Notes under the pieces: generated by a model
The model's database searches: none
The model's input: only the letters and a program-made list of their open reading frames with translations
What the model was told of the DNA's origin: nothing
Shown: piece after piece, positions 10,310 to 19,345 of the stretch
Layout: the number at the start of each line of letters is the position of its first letter
How positions within the stretch are numbered: the stretch's first letter is position 1
Made by a program: the position numbers and the translations under genes
Assembly: GCF_037076565.1 (NCBI RefSeq)
Contig: NZ_AP029028.1
Location: 1,426,001-1,490,000, forward strand
Direction of reading: 5' to 3'
Source: Herbaspirillum sp. DW155
GTDB lineage: Bacteria; Pseudomonadota; Gammaproteobacteria; Burkholderiales; Burkholderiaceae_D
DNA length: 64,000 nucleotides

Positions 10310-12232
10310 ATGGCAGTCATTTCCCTTTCCGACGCACAACTGGCCTTCGGCCACGTTGCCCTCCTGGATCACGCCGAATTCTCGCTGGAGACCGGCGAAC
10401 GCATCGGCCTGATCGGCCGCAACGGCACCGGCAAGTCCTCGCTGCTGAAGATCATCGCCGGGCGTTCCAAGCTGGATGATGGCTTGCTGGTGATGCAGCA
10501 GAACCTCAAGATCGCCTACGTCGACCAGGAACCGCATTTCCCGGAAGAGATGACCGTCTTCGACGCCGTGGCCTCGGGCCTGGGCGAGCTGCCGGCGCTC
10601 CTGGCCGAATATGAAGCCATCACCGGCCAGTTCGGCGGCGACAATGACGACGCCCTGCTGGAACGCATGCACCAGATCCAGACCGTGCTGGATGCGGCCG
10701 ATGCCTGGTCCATCGGCAACAAGGTCGAGACCACGCTGGACAAGCTGAACCTGAACCGCGAGGCGCGCATCGGCGAGCTTTCCGGCGGCATGAAGAAGCG
10801 TGTGGCCCTGGCCTGCGGGCTGGTGGGCAACCCCGACGTGCTGCTGCTGGACGAACCGACCAACCACCTCGATTTCGGCTCCATCCTGTGGCTGGAAGGG
10901 CTGCTGCGCGACTTCAAGGGCAGCATCCTCTTCATCACCCATGATCGCAGCTTCCTCGATAACGTCTCCACCCGCATCATCGAACTGGATCGCGGCAAGA
11001 TCCTCTCCTTCCCCGGCAACTTCACGACCTACCAGACCCGCAAGGCCGAGCTGCTGGCCAATGAAGAAGTGGAAAACGCCAAGTTCGACAAATTCCTGGC
11101 CCAGGAAGAAGTCTGGATCCGCAAGGGCGTGCAAGCCCGCCGCACCCGCGACGAAGGCCGCGTGCGCCGTCTGGAAGCCCTGCGCGTGCAGCGCAGCGAG
11201 CGCCGCGAGCGGCAGGGGCAGGTCAAGCTGGAAGTGGGCACCGGCGAGCGTTCCGGCAAGATCGTGGCGGAACTGGAAAACGTCAACAAGGCTTATGGCC
11301 CCAAGACCATCGTGCGCGACTTCAGCACCATCCTCATGCGCGGCGACAAGGTGGGCCTGATCGGCCAGAACGGTGCCGGCAAGACCACCTTGCTCAAGCT
11401 CATCCTCGGCGAGGAAACCCCCGACAGCGGCACCGTCAAGCAGGGTACCAAGATGCAGGTCGCATATTTCGATCAGATGCGCGCGCAGTTGAATGAAGAA
11501 ACGACCCTGGCCGATACCATCGCCCCGGGCAGCGACTGGGTGGAAGTCAACGGCCAGCGCAAGCACGTGATGACCTATCTGTCGGACTTCCTGTTCGCGC
11601 CCGAACGCGCCCGCTCGCCGGTGCGCACGCTCTCCGGCGGCGAGCGCAACCGCCTGCTGCTGGCGCGCCTGTTCGCCAAGCCGGCCAACGTGCTGGTGCT
11701 GGACGAACCTACCAACGACCTCGACATCGATACGCTCGAACTGCTGGAAGAACTGCTGGAAGAGTACGAAGGTACGGTCTTCCTGGTCAGCCACGATCGC
11801 ATGTTCCTGGACAATGTGGTCACGCAGGTGATCGCTTCCGAAGGCAATGGCGTCTGGCGTGAATACGTGGGCGGCTATTCCGACTGGGAGCGCCAGCGTC
11901 CGGTCCAGTCCGCCGCGTCCTCGAAGGCGGCTGCCAAGGCGGCCGACAAGAACGAGGTCAAGGCTGAATCGACGATGGCTGCCCCTGCCGCCGCCCCCGC
12001 GCCGGCCAAGAAGAAGCTGAGCTACAAGGAACAGCGTGAGCTGGAAGAACTGCCCAAGCGCATCGCCGCGCTGGAAGCGGAACAGAAGGAACTGTCGGCC
12101 AAACTGGCTGATCCGGACCTGTACAAGAAGGGCGCTGATGAAGCCGTCAAGCTGAACCAGCGCTTCGCCGAGATCGACGAAGAACTGTTGGTGAGCCTGG
12201 AGCGTTGGGAAGAAATCGAAGGGAAACAGTAA
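10310..12232 (+). CDS. uup: ABC-F ATPase Uup
   Basis: Soluble ABC-F protein of 640 residues with two nucleotide-binding domains and no membrane part. The first domain has GRNGTGKSS and LSGGMKKRVALA; the second has GQNGAGKTT and LSGGERNRLLLAR, each followed by LLDEPTN or VLDEPTN. Between them lies the charged linker (about 240-310) typical of ABC-F proteins. The C-terminal 100 residues form the basic coiled-coil domain (KLSYKEQRELEELPKRI) characteristic of Uup, which in E. coli binds DNA and affects transposon excision and ribosome function. The C-terminal domain makes Uup more likely than EttA or YheS. Confidence 0.9.
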   Translation: MAVISLSDAQLAFGHVALLDHAEFSLETGERIGLIGRNGTGKSSLLKIIAGRSKLDDGLLVMQQNLKIAYVDQEPHFPEEMTVFDAVASGLGELPALLAEYEAITGQFGGDNDDALLERMHQIQTVLDAADAWSIGNKVETTLDKLNLNREARIGELSGGMKKRVALACGLVGNPDVLLLDEPTNHLDFGSILWLEGLLRDFKGSILFITHDRSFLDNVSTRIIELDRGKILSFPGNFTTYQTRKAELLANEEVENAKFDKFLAQEEVWIRKGVQARRTRDEGRVRRLEALRVQRSERRERQGQVKLEVGTGERSGKIVAELENVNKAYGPKTIVRDFSTILMRGDKVGLIGQNGAGKTTLLKLILGEETPDSGTVKQGTKMQVAYFDQMRAQLNEETTLADTIAPGSDWVEVNGQRKHVMTYLSDFLFAPERARSPVRTLSGGERNRLLLARLFAKPANVLVLDEPTNDLDIDTLELLEELLEEYEGTVFLVSHDRMFLDNVVTQVIASEGNGVWREYVGGYSDWERQRPVQSAASSKAAAKAADKNEVKAESTMAAPAAAPAPAKKKLSYKEQRELEELPKRIAALEAEQKELSAKLADPDLYKKGADEAVKLNQRFAEIDEELLVSLERWEEIEGKQ

Positions 12233-12247
12233 GCCCGCACGGGCAGA

Positions 12248-13105
12248 TCAGCTCGGCTTGCGCAGCGCTTCGCGCAGGTCGGGCAGCATCTCGCGCAGGT
12301 TAGGCGCATCCTCGGCATGTGGGCGCAGGGCCAGGTAGGCTTCCAGGTCTTCCAGCGCTGCCTGGGCCTGGCCGAGGTTGGCGTAGGCGAGGCCACGGTC
12401 GCGCTTTTCGGTGATTTCCTCGGGCAGCAGGATCACCAGTCTCTCCTGCACATCCAGCACCTGCTGCCAGCGCTGGCTTTCCATGAAGATGGCCTTGAGG
12501 TTGCGCAGCATGCGCGCCAGGATCTCGCGCGGATGGGCCGCGCGCAGGTAGGCCGCCAATGGCAGCTCATCACCGAAATCTTCTTCCGGCTGGTGCGCCA
12601 GATAGGGCTCCAGCCGCTCTTCCAGTTCCTGCCGCGACAGGCTGGCGCCATTCATGGGATCGAGCACGATCTCGCCCGATTGCACCGACAGCTTCATCAG
12701 GAAATGGCCGGGGAATGAAACCCCCTTCATGTCCAGCCCGATGTGCTGGGCCAGTTCGATGTAGACCACCGCCAGCGAAATGGGAATGCCGCGCCGCGTC
12801 GAGATGACGCGGTGGATGTAGCTGTTGTCGGGATCGTAGTAATTGTTGACGTTGCCAGCGAAGGCCATTTCCTGGAAGAAGAAATGGTTCAGCATGCGCA
12901 GCTTCTGGATCTGCGAGGCATCCGAGGGCAGGCGCTGCCTGAGCTTGAGCGCCAGCGTATCGAGCGCCATCTCTTCCTCGGCGAAATCCATTTCGGGATA
13001 GAAATCCTGTCCCAGCGTCAAGGCGGATTCGAACAATGGAATCGAATCGTCCTGGCGCACCAGCGAAGCGAAATAATCGAGGGAGGTCAGCGTCATGACA
13101 CCCAT
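12248..13105 (-). CDS. SirB1/transglutaminase-like protein with TPR region
   Basis: A 285-residue cytoplasmic protein matching the SirB1 family. The N-terminal domain (about 40-200) is transglutaminase-like, with LNHFFFQEMAFAGN, the RRGIPISLAVVYIELA block and FPGHFLMKL; the C-terminal 80 residues resemble tetratricopeptide repeats. In E. coli the homologue (YchA) lies near prmC; its function is unknown. The gene is convergent with uup, 15 bases apart. An alternative start is the ATG three codons in (13096). Confidence 0.82.
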   Translation of the reverse strand: MGVMTLTSLDYFASLVRQDDSIPLFESALTLGQDFYPEMDFAEEEMALDTLALKLRQRLPSDASQIQKLRMLNHFFFQEMAFAGNVNNYYDPDNSYIHRVISTRRGIPISLAVVYIELAQHIGLDMKGVSFPGHFLMKLSVQSGEIVLDPMNGASLSRQELEERLEPYLAHQPEEDFGDELPLAAYLRAAHPREILARMLRNLKAIFMESQRWQQVLDVQERLVILLPEEITEKRDRGLAYANLGQAQAALEDLEAYLALRPHAEDAPNLREMLPDLREALRKPS

Positions 13106-13213
13106 GCTATCAAAATATTGCGCGCTGCGTCAGTCCTGCTCGGAAAGGAGTGAAATTTCCTGTTTCAGGCCGCTCCGGCTGGAAATGAAGCAATGAAGCC
13201 GCCTGCAAGAGCC

Positions 13214-14767
13214 TCAACGGCGTGCGATACGCTTGAATTCCCGCAGGCGCAAGCCCATGGCAAACATGGGCCCAAAATACGCCACTGCGCACACGACCAG
13301 CACCAGCAGCAGTGCACCGATGCGCAAGACTGGATGGGCGCGCAGGGCTACCCAGTCGAACTTGTCGGCGATCCACAGCGCCACGCCCGCCATCACCAGC
13401 AGCGCGCCGGTCAGGCGCACCAGGAACAGGCCCCAGCCAGGACGCGGCACGTAGATCTGGCGGCGGCGCAGACCGATGAACAGGCACAGCGCATTCAGGC
13501 AGGCGCCCAGGCCGATGGACAGCGCCAGGCCGGCGTGTGCGAAGAGCGGCACGAAGACGCTGTTCATCAGCTGGGTGGCGATCAGCACGCCCACGGCGAT
13601 CATGACGGGCGTACGGATATCCTGCTTGGCGTAGAAGCCGGGGGCCAGGATCTTCACCACGATCAGCCCGATCAGGCCGACCCCGTAGGCCACCAGGGCA
13701 TGGCCGACCATGGTGACCGAGAGCGCGTCGAAGCGGCCATAGTGGAACAGGGTCGCCGTCAGCGGCTCAGAGAGCGTGGCCAGGCCCACCGCGGCCGGCA
13801 TGGCCAGCATGAAGGTCAGGCGCAGGCCCCAGTCCAGCAGGGCGGAATATTCTTCCATGTCGTCGGCGGAATGGGCGTTGGCCAGGCTGGGCAGCAGGAT
13901 GGTGCCCAGCGCCACGCCCAGCAGCGCGGTCGGGAATTCCATCAGGCGGTCCGCATAGCTGAGCCAGGAGACGCTGCCGTGTTCCAGGCGTGAGGCGATG
14001 TTGGTATTGATCATCAGGCTGATCTGCGCGGCCGAAACCGCGAAGACGGCCGGGCCCATCTTCTTGAGCACCCGTTTGACGCCTTCGTCGCGCAGGCCCA
14101 GCATGGGGTTCCAGTACAGGCGCGGCAGCATGCCGATCTTGATGAGGGCCGGAATCTGGATGGCCACCTGCAGCACGCCGCCCACCAGCACGGCGAAGGC
14201 CATCGCATAGATCGGCTGCGCCATGAAAGGCGCCACGAACAGCGAGGCGACGATGAAGGAGATGTTCAGCAGCACCGAGGTGAACGCCGGGATCTTGAAT
14301 TCCTTCCAGGTGTTCAGGATGCCCCCGGCCAGCGCCACGAAGGCCATGAAGCCGATGTAGGGGAACATGATGCGCGTCATCAGCACCGAGGCGTTGAAGG
14401 CTTCCGGGTTGTATTGCAGGCCGGTGGCGATGAAATAGACCACGAAGGGGGTGGCGACGATGCCCGCCACGCAGGTGATGAGCATGACCCACATCAGCGC
14501 CGTGGCGACGTGATCGACCAGGTGTTTGGTTTCGTCCTCGCCGCGCCGGTTCTTGTATTCGGCCAGGATGGGCACGAAGGCCTGCGAGAAGGCGCCCTCG
14601 GCAAAGAGCCGGCGCAGCAGGTTGGGAATGCGGAAGGCGATGTTGAAGGCGTCGGTGTAGGCGGAGGCGCCGAAGGCGCGGGCGAACAGGATTTCCCGGG
14701 CCAGCCCGGTGATGCGCGAGAGCATCGTCATGCCCGAGATGGCGGCGAGGGTTTTATGCAGATTCAT
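13214..14767 (-). CDS. murJ: lipid II flippase MurJ
   Basis: Inner-membrane MOP-superfamily protein of 517 residues that flips lipid II for peptidoglycan assembly. The N-terminus (MNLHKTLAAISGMTMLSRITGLAREILFA, given here only in part as SRITGLAREILFARAFG) is diagnostic, with the essential Arg of the RxxG region and the PNLLRRLFAEGAFSQAF block. About 14 hydrophobic segments follow. It is adjacent and divergent to rpsT, the usual order in beta- and gammaproteobacteria. A TATAAT box lies only 8 bases before the ATG, suggesting a leaderless or nearly leaderless mRNA. Confidence 0.96.
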   Translation of the reverse strand: MNLHKTLAAISGMTMLSRITGLAREILFARAFGASAYTDAFNIAFRIPNLLRRLFAEGAFSQAFVPILAEYKNRRGEDETKHLVDHVATALMWVMLITCVAGIVATPFVVYFIATGLQYNPEAFNASVLMTRIMFPYIGFMAFVALAGGILNTWKEFKIPAFTSVLLNISFIVASLFVAPFMAQPIYAMAFAVLVGGVLQVAIQIPALIKIGMLPRLYWNPMLGLRDEGVKRVLKKMGPAVFAVSAAQISLMINTNIASRLEHGSVSWLSYADRLMEFPTALLGVALGTILLPSLANAHSADDMEEYSALLDWGLRLTFMLAMPAAVGLATLSEPLTATLFHYGRFDALSVTMVGHALVAYGVGLIGLIVVKILAPGFYAKQDIRTPVMIAVGVLIATQLMNSVFVPLFAHAGLALSIGLGACLNALCLFIGLRRRQIYVPRPGWGLFLVRLTGALLVMAGVALWIADKFDWVALRAHPVLRIGALLLVLVVCAVAYFGPMFAMGLRLREFKRIARR

Positions 14768-14775
14768 GGAGCGGC

Positions 14776-14781
14776 ATTATA
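14776..14781 (-). promoter_or_regulatory. -10 box of murJ
   Basis: On the minus strand GCTATAATG reads towards murJ, with the TATAAT hexamer at 14781-14776 and the start codon at 14767. A TTGCCA at 14809-14804 is 22 bp upstream, too far for a standard spacer. Transcription would start at or next to the ATG. Confidence 0.5.
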
Positions 14782-15036
14782 GCGGTGGGCAGCGGTGCTT
14801 TTGTGGCAACGGTGGTGATTGGCCAGCGGTGGCAGGCCGGGAGCCCGGGAATGGGTGGTCTGGGTGGTCTGGGGCCGATATGAAGGAAAAGACAAAGCCT
14901 GGCCATCAGGCGCAATAGAGTCGGCCGTCTGGCTGCAGGTTCGGCGGCAGGCGTGAATTTCTTCGCGGAAATCCGGATGAGTGCGGTGGCATCGCAACGG
15001 ATGGCATCCTGTTTACGGTAGAAGCGGACAAGTTGA

Positions 15037-15065
15037 TTGCCTTGTCACGGGAATCTCGTTATAAT
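15037..15065 (+). promoter_or_regulatory. sigma-70 promoter of rpsT
   Basis: TTGCCT at 15037-15042, a 17-bp spacer and a perfect TATAAT at 15060-15065 give a strong promoter. The transcript would start near 15072. Confidence 0.8.
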
Positions 15066-15142
15066 CCGATGCTTTACAGAATTTGGCATCGCGAGTCCTC
15101 GGGGTTTGCGGCGCAAACGACTCTCGATTTAGGATAATTTTC

Positions 15143-15409
15143 ATGGCAAATACCGCACAGGCACGTAAGCGTGCTCGTCAAGCAGTCAAGCAAAACGCTC
15201 ACAACTCGAGCCAGCGCTCGACCCTGCGCACCGCAATCAAGGCAGTTCGCAAGGCGATCGCGGCCGGCGACAAGGCTGCAGCAACCTCCGTGTTCCAATC
15301 TTCCGTGTCGACCATCGACAGCATCGCCGACAAGAAGATCATCCACAAGAACAAGGCCGCTCGCCACAAGAGCCGCCTGGCTGCTGCCCTGAAGGCTCTG
15401 GCTGCTTAA
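15143..15409 (+). CDS. rpsT: 30S ribosomal protein S20
   Basis: Small basic 88-residue protein that binds 16S rRNA in the 30S body. The sequence [18 protein letters not shown] and the ending [13 protein letters not shown] are typical. The ATG at 15143 has AGGAT 9 bases upstream; an earlier in-frame ATG would add 20 unrelated residues. A strong promoter and an intrinsic terminator make this a single-gene unit. Confidence 0.99.
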   Translation: MANTAQARKRARQAVKQNAHNSSQRSTLRTAIKAVRKAIAAGDKAAATSVFQSSVSTIDSIADKKIIHKNKAARHKSRLAAALKALAA

Positions 15410-15467
15410 TTGCATCCGGGCTTGAGTTGAAGCGCGGCACCGCCCGCTTCAGACTGCAGTACAAGAA

Positions 15468-15492
15468 AACCGCTTGTTGCCAAGCGGTTTTT
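15468..15492 (+). terminator. terminator of rpsT
   Basis: AACCGCTTG (15468-15476) and CAAGCGGTT (15481-15489) form a stem with a TTGC loop and a T run. Confidence 0.88.
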
Positions 15493-15565
15493 TGCGTTTC
15501 TACGGCCTTTCTGCGGGGCCGTTTTCCCAATGGCAGGCCGCCGCGACTGCTGCGGCCCGGCTGCC

Positions 15566-16048
15566 TTACTGCGGCAAGCCTTCGATCCGGGTGCCGGGCT
15601 TGATGTTCTTCTGCTTGAACCAGCCCTTGTTCATTTCCAGCGCATAGACCGCCGGGCGCTTGGCACAGTGCGAATCCAGGGTCTGTTCCTTCATTTCTTC
15701 GATGTTGATGATGACGCCTTTTTCATCCATGAAGGCCACCGACAGCGGGATCAGGGTATTTTTCATCCACATGCACACCCCGGCCGGCTGGCCGAAGAGG
15801 AACACCATGCCTTCGTTGTCGGCCATCTTTTCGCGGAACATCAGCCCTTGTTCGCGCTGGGCTTCGGTCTGGGCCACTTCGGCCTTGATCAGGTGAATGC
15901 CGATATTGAGCTGGATGGTCGGAAACTTGCTCACCTGGGGCGTCTGAGCGCCGGCGCTGGAGAGGCAGCCCAGCGCCAGCAGGGCGGCTGCGCTGCGCAG
16001 GAAGAGGCGGGAAACCGGGGAAAATGAAAAAAGTGAAGATTGGCGCAT
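15566..16048 (-). CDS. DUF192 family exported protein
   Basis: A 160-residue protein with an N-terminal signal sequence (LFLRSAAALLALGCLSSAGA) and a single DUF192 domain. Family signatures are EQREQGLMFREKM, GMVFLFGQPAGVCMWMKNTLIPLSVAF and the ending VYALEMNKGWFKQKNIKPGT. The family's function is not established. The start at 16048 (MRQSS) is preferred; the frame has ATGs at 16060 and 16054 that would only lengthen the N-terminus. It is convergent with rpsT. Confidence 0.82.
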   Translation of the reverse strand: MRQSSLFSFSPVSRLFLRSAAALLALGCLSSAGAQTPQVSKFPTIQLNIGIHLIKAEVAQTEAQREQGLMFREKMADNEGMVFLFGQPAGVCMWMKNTLIPLSVAFMDEKGVIINIEEMKEQTLDSHCAKRPAVYALEMNKGWFKQKNIKPGTRIEGLPQ

Positions 16049-16167
16049 GGTCATTATCAATCGTGATTCGGATCGGGCGGAGACTGCGGAAGACTTGCAG
16101 GATAGCAGCAGCGGGGCGCAGGCGGGCGTGGGTGGCCTTTGCGCCGGCTACAAACCGTACGGACATG

Positions 16168-16194
16168 AAAAAAGGCAGGACTAGCCTGCCTTTT
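16168..16194 (-). terminator. terminator after the small lysine-rich protein gene
   Basis: GGCAGG and CCTGCC pair around ACTAG at about 16174-16190, flanked by A on one side and T on the other. On the minus strand it lies 18 bases after the stop of the 56-residue gene. Confidence 0.7.
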
Positions 16195-16211
16195 CTGTGT
16201 GCGGACGCTAA

Positions 16212-16382
16212 TTACTTAGCTTCAGCTGCCTTCTTTGCCTTCTTGGCCTTCTTTGCCTTCTTGGCCTTCTTTGCCTTCGGAGCAGCGGCTTCAGCCTTCG
16301 GCGCTTCAGGCGCGGCCGGAGCTTGTGCGAAAGCAGCAGTTGCGAACAGACCAGCGATCAGAGCGGCGATCAATTTTTTCAT
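16212..16382 (-). CDS. small exported lysine/alanine-rich protein (56 aa)
   Basis: A short gene. The ATG at 16382 has AAGGA 7 bases upstream and a terminator follows the stop. The first 19 residues (MKKLIAALIAGLFATAAFA) are a textbook signal peptide with an AFA cleavage site. The 37-residue mature part starts with an Ala/Pro/Glu stretch and then repeats a Lys-Ala-Lys pattern about five times (KAKKAKKAKK), so it is strongly basic. Similar tiny proteins are annotated as hypothetical in Burkholderiales. The basic repeat could bind cell-surface polyanions or nucleic acid; that is a guess. The expression signals make it a credible gene. Confidence 0.8.
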   Translation of the reverse strand: MKKLIAALIAGLFATAAFAQAPAAPEAPKAEAAAPKAKKAKKAKKAKKAKKAAEAK

Positions 16383-16569
16383 TTTGCGTCCTTCAATTCA
16401 ACATGTTAGGGATGTGAGGCAAACGATGATTCGTGCGAATCAATGCCAATAACGGCGCGCGCGTATGAAGGTTGACACCTTTTTTGATCTTTTTCAAAGG
16501 GAGTCTGCAAGAAACGCGCAACTGCCTTCAGTAAATAGTTTCCGGCCATCAAGAGGCGACGGCCCGGGC

Positions 16570-17130
16570 TCAGCGCTCCATTTCCTGCGGATCGACTTCG
16601 CGCCATTCCCCCGGCATCACCGGATGGGTCGCCAGCGCATACGGCCCGATGGCGATGCGCACCAGGCGCAGGGTCGGCAGGCCGACGGCGGCGGTCATGC
16701 GGCGCACCTGGCGGTTCTTGCCCTCGCTGATGGTGAGCGCCACCCAACTGGTCGGCTGGTGGGCGCGCTGGCGGATCGGCGGCGTGCGCGGCCACAGCCA
16801 GGCCGGTTCCTGGATCAGCCGGGCATCGCTGGGCTGGGTCACGAAGTCGCCCAGGTCCAGCGGATTGCGCAGGCGCTGCAAGGCCTCGGGGGAGGCCAGA
16901 CCTTCCACCTGGGCCAGATAGGTCTTGGCCTGCTTGCGGCGCGGGTGGGCGATAGCGTGCTGCAGCTTGCCGTCATCGGTGAGCAGCAGCAGGCCCTCGC
17001 TGTCGGCATCGAGACGGCCGGCGGGGTAGATGTTGGGGATGTCGAGGTAATCAGCCAGGGTCTGGCGCTGCGGATGGGCCGAGAACTGGCTCATCACGCC
17101 GAAGGGCTTGTTGAATAGGATCAGAGGCAT
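16570..17130 (-). CDS. rluE: 23S rRNA pseudouridine synthase, RluE type
   Basis: A 186-residue member of the RsuA/RluE family that isomerises uridine in rRNA. The catalytic Asp lies in AGRLDADSEGLLLLTDDG; KTYLAQVEG and SEGKNRQVRRM follow. The N-terminal S4 domain of RsuA is absent, and the length and FNKPFGVMSQF start fit RluE (U2457 in E. coli). Exact target is inferred. It diverges from icd, and E. coli likewise has the rluE homologue next to icd. Confidence 0.88.
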   Translation of the reverse strand: MPLILFNKPFGVMSQFSAHPQRQTLADYLDIPNIYPAGRLDADSEGLLLLTDDGKLQHAIAHPRRKQAKTYLAQVEGLASPEALQRLRNPLDLGDFVTQPSDARLIQEPAWLWPRTPPIRQRAHQPTSWVALTISEGKNRQVRRMTAAVGLPTLRLVRIAIGPYALATHPVMPGEWREVDPQEMER

Positions 17131-17197
17131 GCGCTAGTGTCGCAAAAAGATGGCCTTGAGTAAAATCCTGATGCATAATCGATTGCACATGTCCTAT

Positions 17198-17211
17198 GTC
17201 TTATATAAGAC
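17198..17211. promoter_or_regulatory. 14-bp perfect palindrome upstream of icd
   Basis: GTCTTATATAAGAC at 17198-17211 is a perfect inverted repeat 156 bases before the icd start. It overlaps AT-rich hexamers that could serve as a -10, with TTGCAC at 17183-17188 nearby. This is a likely binding site for a dimeric repressor or activator of icd; the protein is not identified. Confidence 0.5.
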
Positions 17212-17367
17212 TTGGTGATTGCCATTCGGAATTTCCCCGGCTCAAATGCCGGAAATCTCTTAAAATTCCCCGCTTGTATGGCAATTCATGCAAGGCCGTC
17301 CAGGTCTTGCTTGCCCATTGCCGCTGATTGCTTCCTAACGCCACTGCCTCAACCGTCGGAGACCACG

Positions 17368-18624
17368 ATGTCGTACCAACATATCCAAGTGCCTGCAGAA
17401 GGGCGCAAGATCACCGCCAATGCCGATGACACCCTCAATGTCCCCAACAACCCCATCATTCCCTTCATCATGGGCGATGGCGTGGGCGTGGACGTCACGC
17501 CGGTGATGCTCAAGGTGGTCGATGCCGCGGTGGAAAAGGCCTACGGCGGTGCGCGCAAGATCCACTGGATGGAAATCTATGCGGGCGAGAAGGCGACCAG
17601 GCTCTATGGCCCCGACGTCTGGCTGCCCGAGGAAACTCTGGCTGTGCTCAAGGAGTACCTGGTCTCGATCAAGGGCCCCCTGTCGACCCCGGTAGGCGGC
17701 GGCATCCGCTCGCTCAACGTGACCATGCGCCAGCAGCTGGACCTGTATGTCTGCCTGCGCCCGGTGCGTTACTTCAAGGGCGTGCCCTCGCCGCTGAAGG
17801 AGCCGGAGAAGACCGACATGGTGATCTTCCGCGAGAACTCCGAAGATATCTATGCCGGCATCGAATGGCAGGCTGGTACGCCCGAAGTGAAGAAACTGAT
17901 CGAGCTGCTGACACGCGAGATGGGCGTCAAGAAGCTGCGCTTCCCCGAGACCTCGGCGCTGGGCATCAAGCCGGTGTCGCGCGAAGGCACCGAGCGGCTG
18001 GTGCGCAAGGCCATTCAGTACGCCATCGACCATGACAAGCCGTCGGTGACGCTGGTCCACAAGGGCAACATCATGAAGTACACCGAAGGCGCCTTCCGTG
18101 ACTGGGGTTATGCCCTGGCCGGCCGCGAGTTCGGCGCCGAGCTGATCGATGATGGTCCGTGGATGCGCCTGAAGAATCCCAAGACCGGGCGCCCGATCGT
18201 CATCAAGGATGCCATCACCGATGCCTTCTTCCAGCAGGTGCTGATGCGTCCGGCCGAATATAGCGTGATCGCCACCATGAACCTGAACGGCGACTACATC
18301 TCCGACGCCGTGGCTGCGCAGGTGGGCGGCATCGGCATCGCGCCGGGGGCCAATATGTCCGACTCGGTGGCGGTCTTCGAAGCCACCCACGGTACCGCGC
18401 CCAAGTATGCCGGCAAGGATTATGTGAACCCCGGTTCCAGCATTCTCTCGGCCGAAATGATGCTGCGCCACATGGGCTGGATCGAGGCCGCCGACCTGAT
18501 CGTGACGGCCATGCAGAAGTCGGTGTCGTCCAAGCGTGTGACCTATGATTTTGCGCGCTTGCTGGAAGGGGCGACCCAGGTGTCCTGCTCCGGCTTCGGT
18601 GAGGTCATGATCGAAAACATGTAA
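17368..18624 (+). CDS. icd: NADP-dependent isocitrate dehydrogenase
   Basis: TCA-cycle enzyme oxidising isocitrate to 2-oxoglutarate and CO2 with NADP. The 418-residue protein matches the E. coli-type enzyme: [20 protein letters not shown] with the substrate and regulatory Ser region, [27 protein letters not shown] and [11 protein letters not shown] near the cofactor site. The frame is open upstream, but the ATG at 17368 gives the proper N-terminus (MSYQHIQVP). A palindromic site lies 156 bases upstream and a terminator follows. Confidence 0.97.
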   Translation: MSYQHIQVPAEGRKITANADDTLNVPNNPIIPFIMGDGVGVDVTPVMLKVVDAAVEKAYGGARKIHWMEIYAGEKATRLYGPDVWLPEETLAVLKEYLVSIKGPLSTPVGGGIRSLNVTMRQQLDLYVCLRPVRYFKGVPSPLKEPEKTDMVIFRENSEDIYAGIEWQAGTPEVKKLIELLTREMGVKKLRFPETSALGIKPVSREGTERLVRKAIQYAIDHDKPSVTLVHKGNIMKYTEGAFRDWGYALAGREFGAELIDDGPWMRLKNPKTGRPIVIKDAITDAFFQQVLMRPAEYSVIATMNLNGDYISDAVAAQVGGIGIAPGANMSDSVAVFEATHGTAPKYAGKDYVNPGSSILSAEMMLRHMGWIEAADLIVTAMQKSVSSKRVTYDFARLLEGATQVSCSGFGEVMIENM

Positions 18625-18684
18625 GCCGGACTGACTGCTTCGGGCTGTGAAATTGCTGAAAAGTAATGACGAAAAAACAACACT

Positions 18685-18710
18685 CAGCCGGGTTTTTACC
18701 CGGCTGTTTG
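18685..18710 (+). terminator. terminator of icd
   Basis: CAGCCGGG (18685-18692) and CCCGGCTG (18699-18706) pair around TTTTTA, followed by TTTGATTTTT. Confidence 0.75.
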
Positions 18711-18758
18711 ATTTTTGGTTACGTGGATTTCGGGTGCATCAGTTGCTGTGCGCCAATG

Positions 18759-18786
18759 AAAAAAGCCCCGCATCAGCGGGGCTTTT
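18759..18786. terminator. terminator of the cold-shock gene (bidirectional)
   Basis: An 11-bp perfect stem (AAAAGCCCCGC at 18761-18771 with GCGGGGCTTTT at 18776-18786) has an ATCA loop. It lies 14 bases after the stop of the minus-strand csp gene and also backs up the icd terminator. Confidence 0.88.
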
Positions 18787-18800
18787 AGAGAAACCGGGGT

Positions 18801-19007
18801 TTAAGCGGCGTTCTGGATGTTCGAAGCTTGCTTGCCTTTGGGGCCTTGCGTAACGTCAAACTGGACTTTTTGACCTTCTTTCAGGGTCTTGAAGCCGTTC
18901 ATCTGGATTGCGGAGAAGTGAGCGAACAGATCTTCGCCGCCATCATCCGGAGTGATAAAGCCAAAGCCTTTGGAATCATTGAACCACTTGACAGTACCTG
19001 TTGCCAT
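18801..19007 (-). CDS. cold-shock protein, CspA family
   Basis: 68-residue single OB-fold RNA chaperone. Both RNA-binding motifs are present: RNP1 KGFGFI and RNP2 DLFAHF, within the start [14 protein letters not shown]. The ATG at 19007 is the normal family start; an ATG five codons earlier is unlikely. A long gene-free region precedes it, as expected for a cold-regulated 5' leader, and an 11-bp terminator follows. Which csp paralogue this is cannot be decided. Confidence 0.95.
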   Translation of the reverse strand: MATGTVKWFNDSKGFGFITPDDGGEDLFAHFSAIQMNGFKTLKEGQKVQFDVTQGPKGKQASNIQNAA

Positions 19008-19345
19008 AAAAGCATCTTTCAAAATTAAGTATCACACGAGCCGACAAAGCAAGAAGCATCGCGCGTCACGCAGCCCCCCTTACACCGTGCCCCCTATCGT
19101 ATCGACGAGCTGTTACATTTAGTAACTACTAGTCAATGAATTCCATTGTTCTCGGTCGAAATCCAAAAGTCAAGCAGTTTTCATCTTTGGCTTTGTGGCC
19201 CTGTTTGAGCGATGGGGAAAGAAACCCTTGATTTAGGATAAATCATCGTCATCTGCGCAAGGTCCGGAAAACAAGTAATATCTATCTCATCTAGAGGTTA
19301 CGAGATCATTGTGCGTTGCACAGCTTTTGATGGTCCAATAAACGC
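19008..19345. other. intergenic region between divergent csp and clpS
   Basis: 338 bases, more AT-rich than the surrounding DNA, with no credible gene. It must contain the divergent promoters. On the minus strand TTGACT at 19135-19130 is the best -35-like hexamer for csp, which would leave a transcribed leader of about 100 bases, consistent with the structured leaders of cspA-type genes. No clear clpS promoter was identified. Confidence 0.45.

Larger units (their letters stand above)
14768..15142. other. intergenic region between divergent murJ and rpsT
   Basis: 375 bases holding the murJ promoter box near 14776 and the rpsT promoter at 15037-15065. The rpsT leader runs about 70 bases from the predicted start near 15072 to the ATG. 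No credible gene was found between them. Confidence 0.6.
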
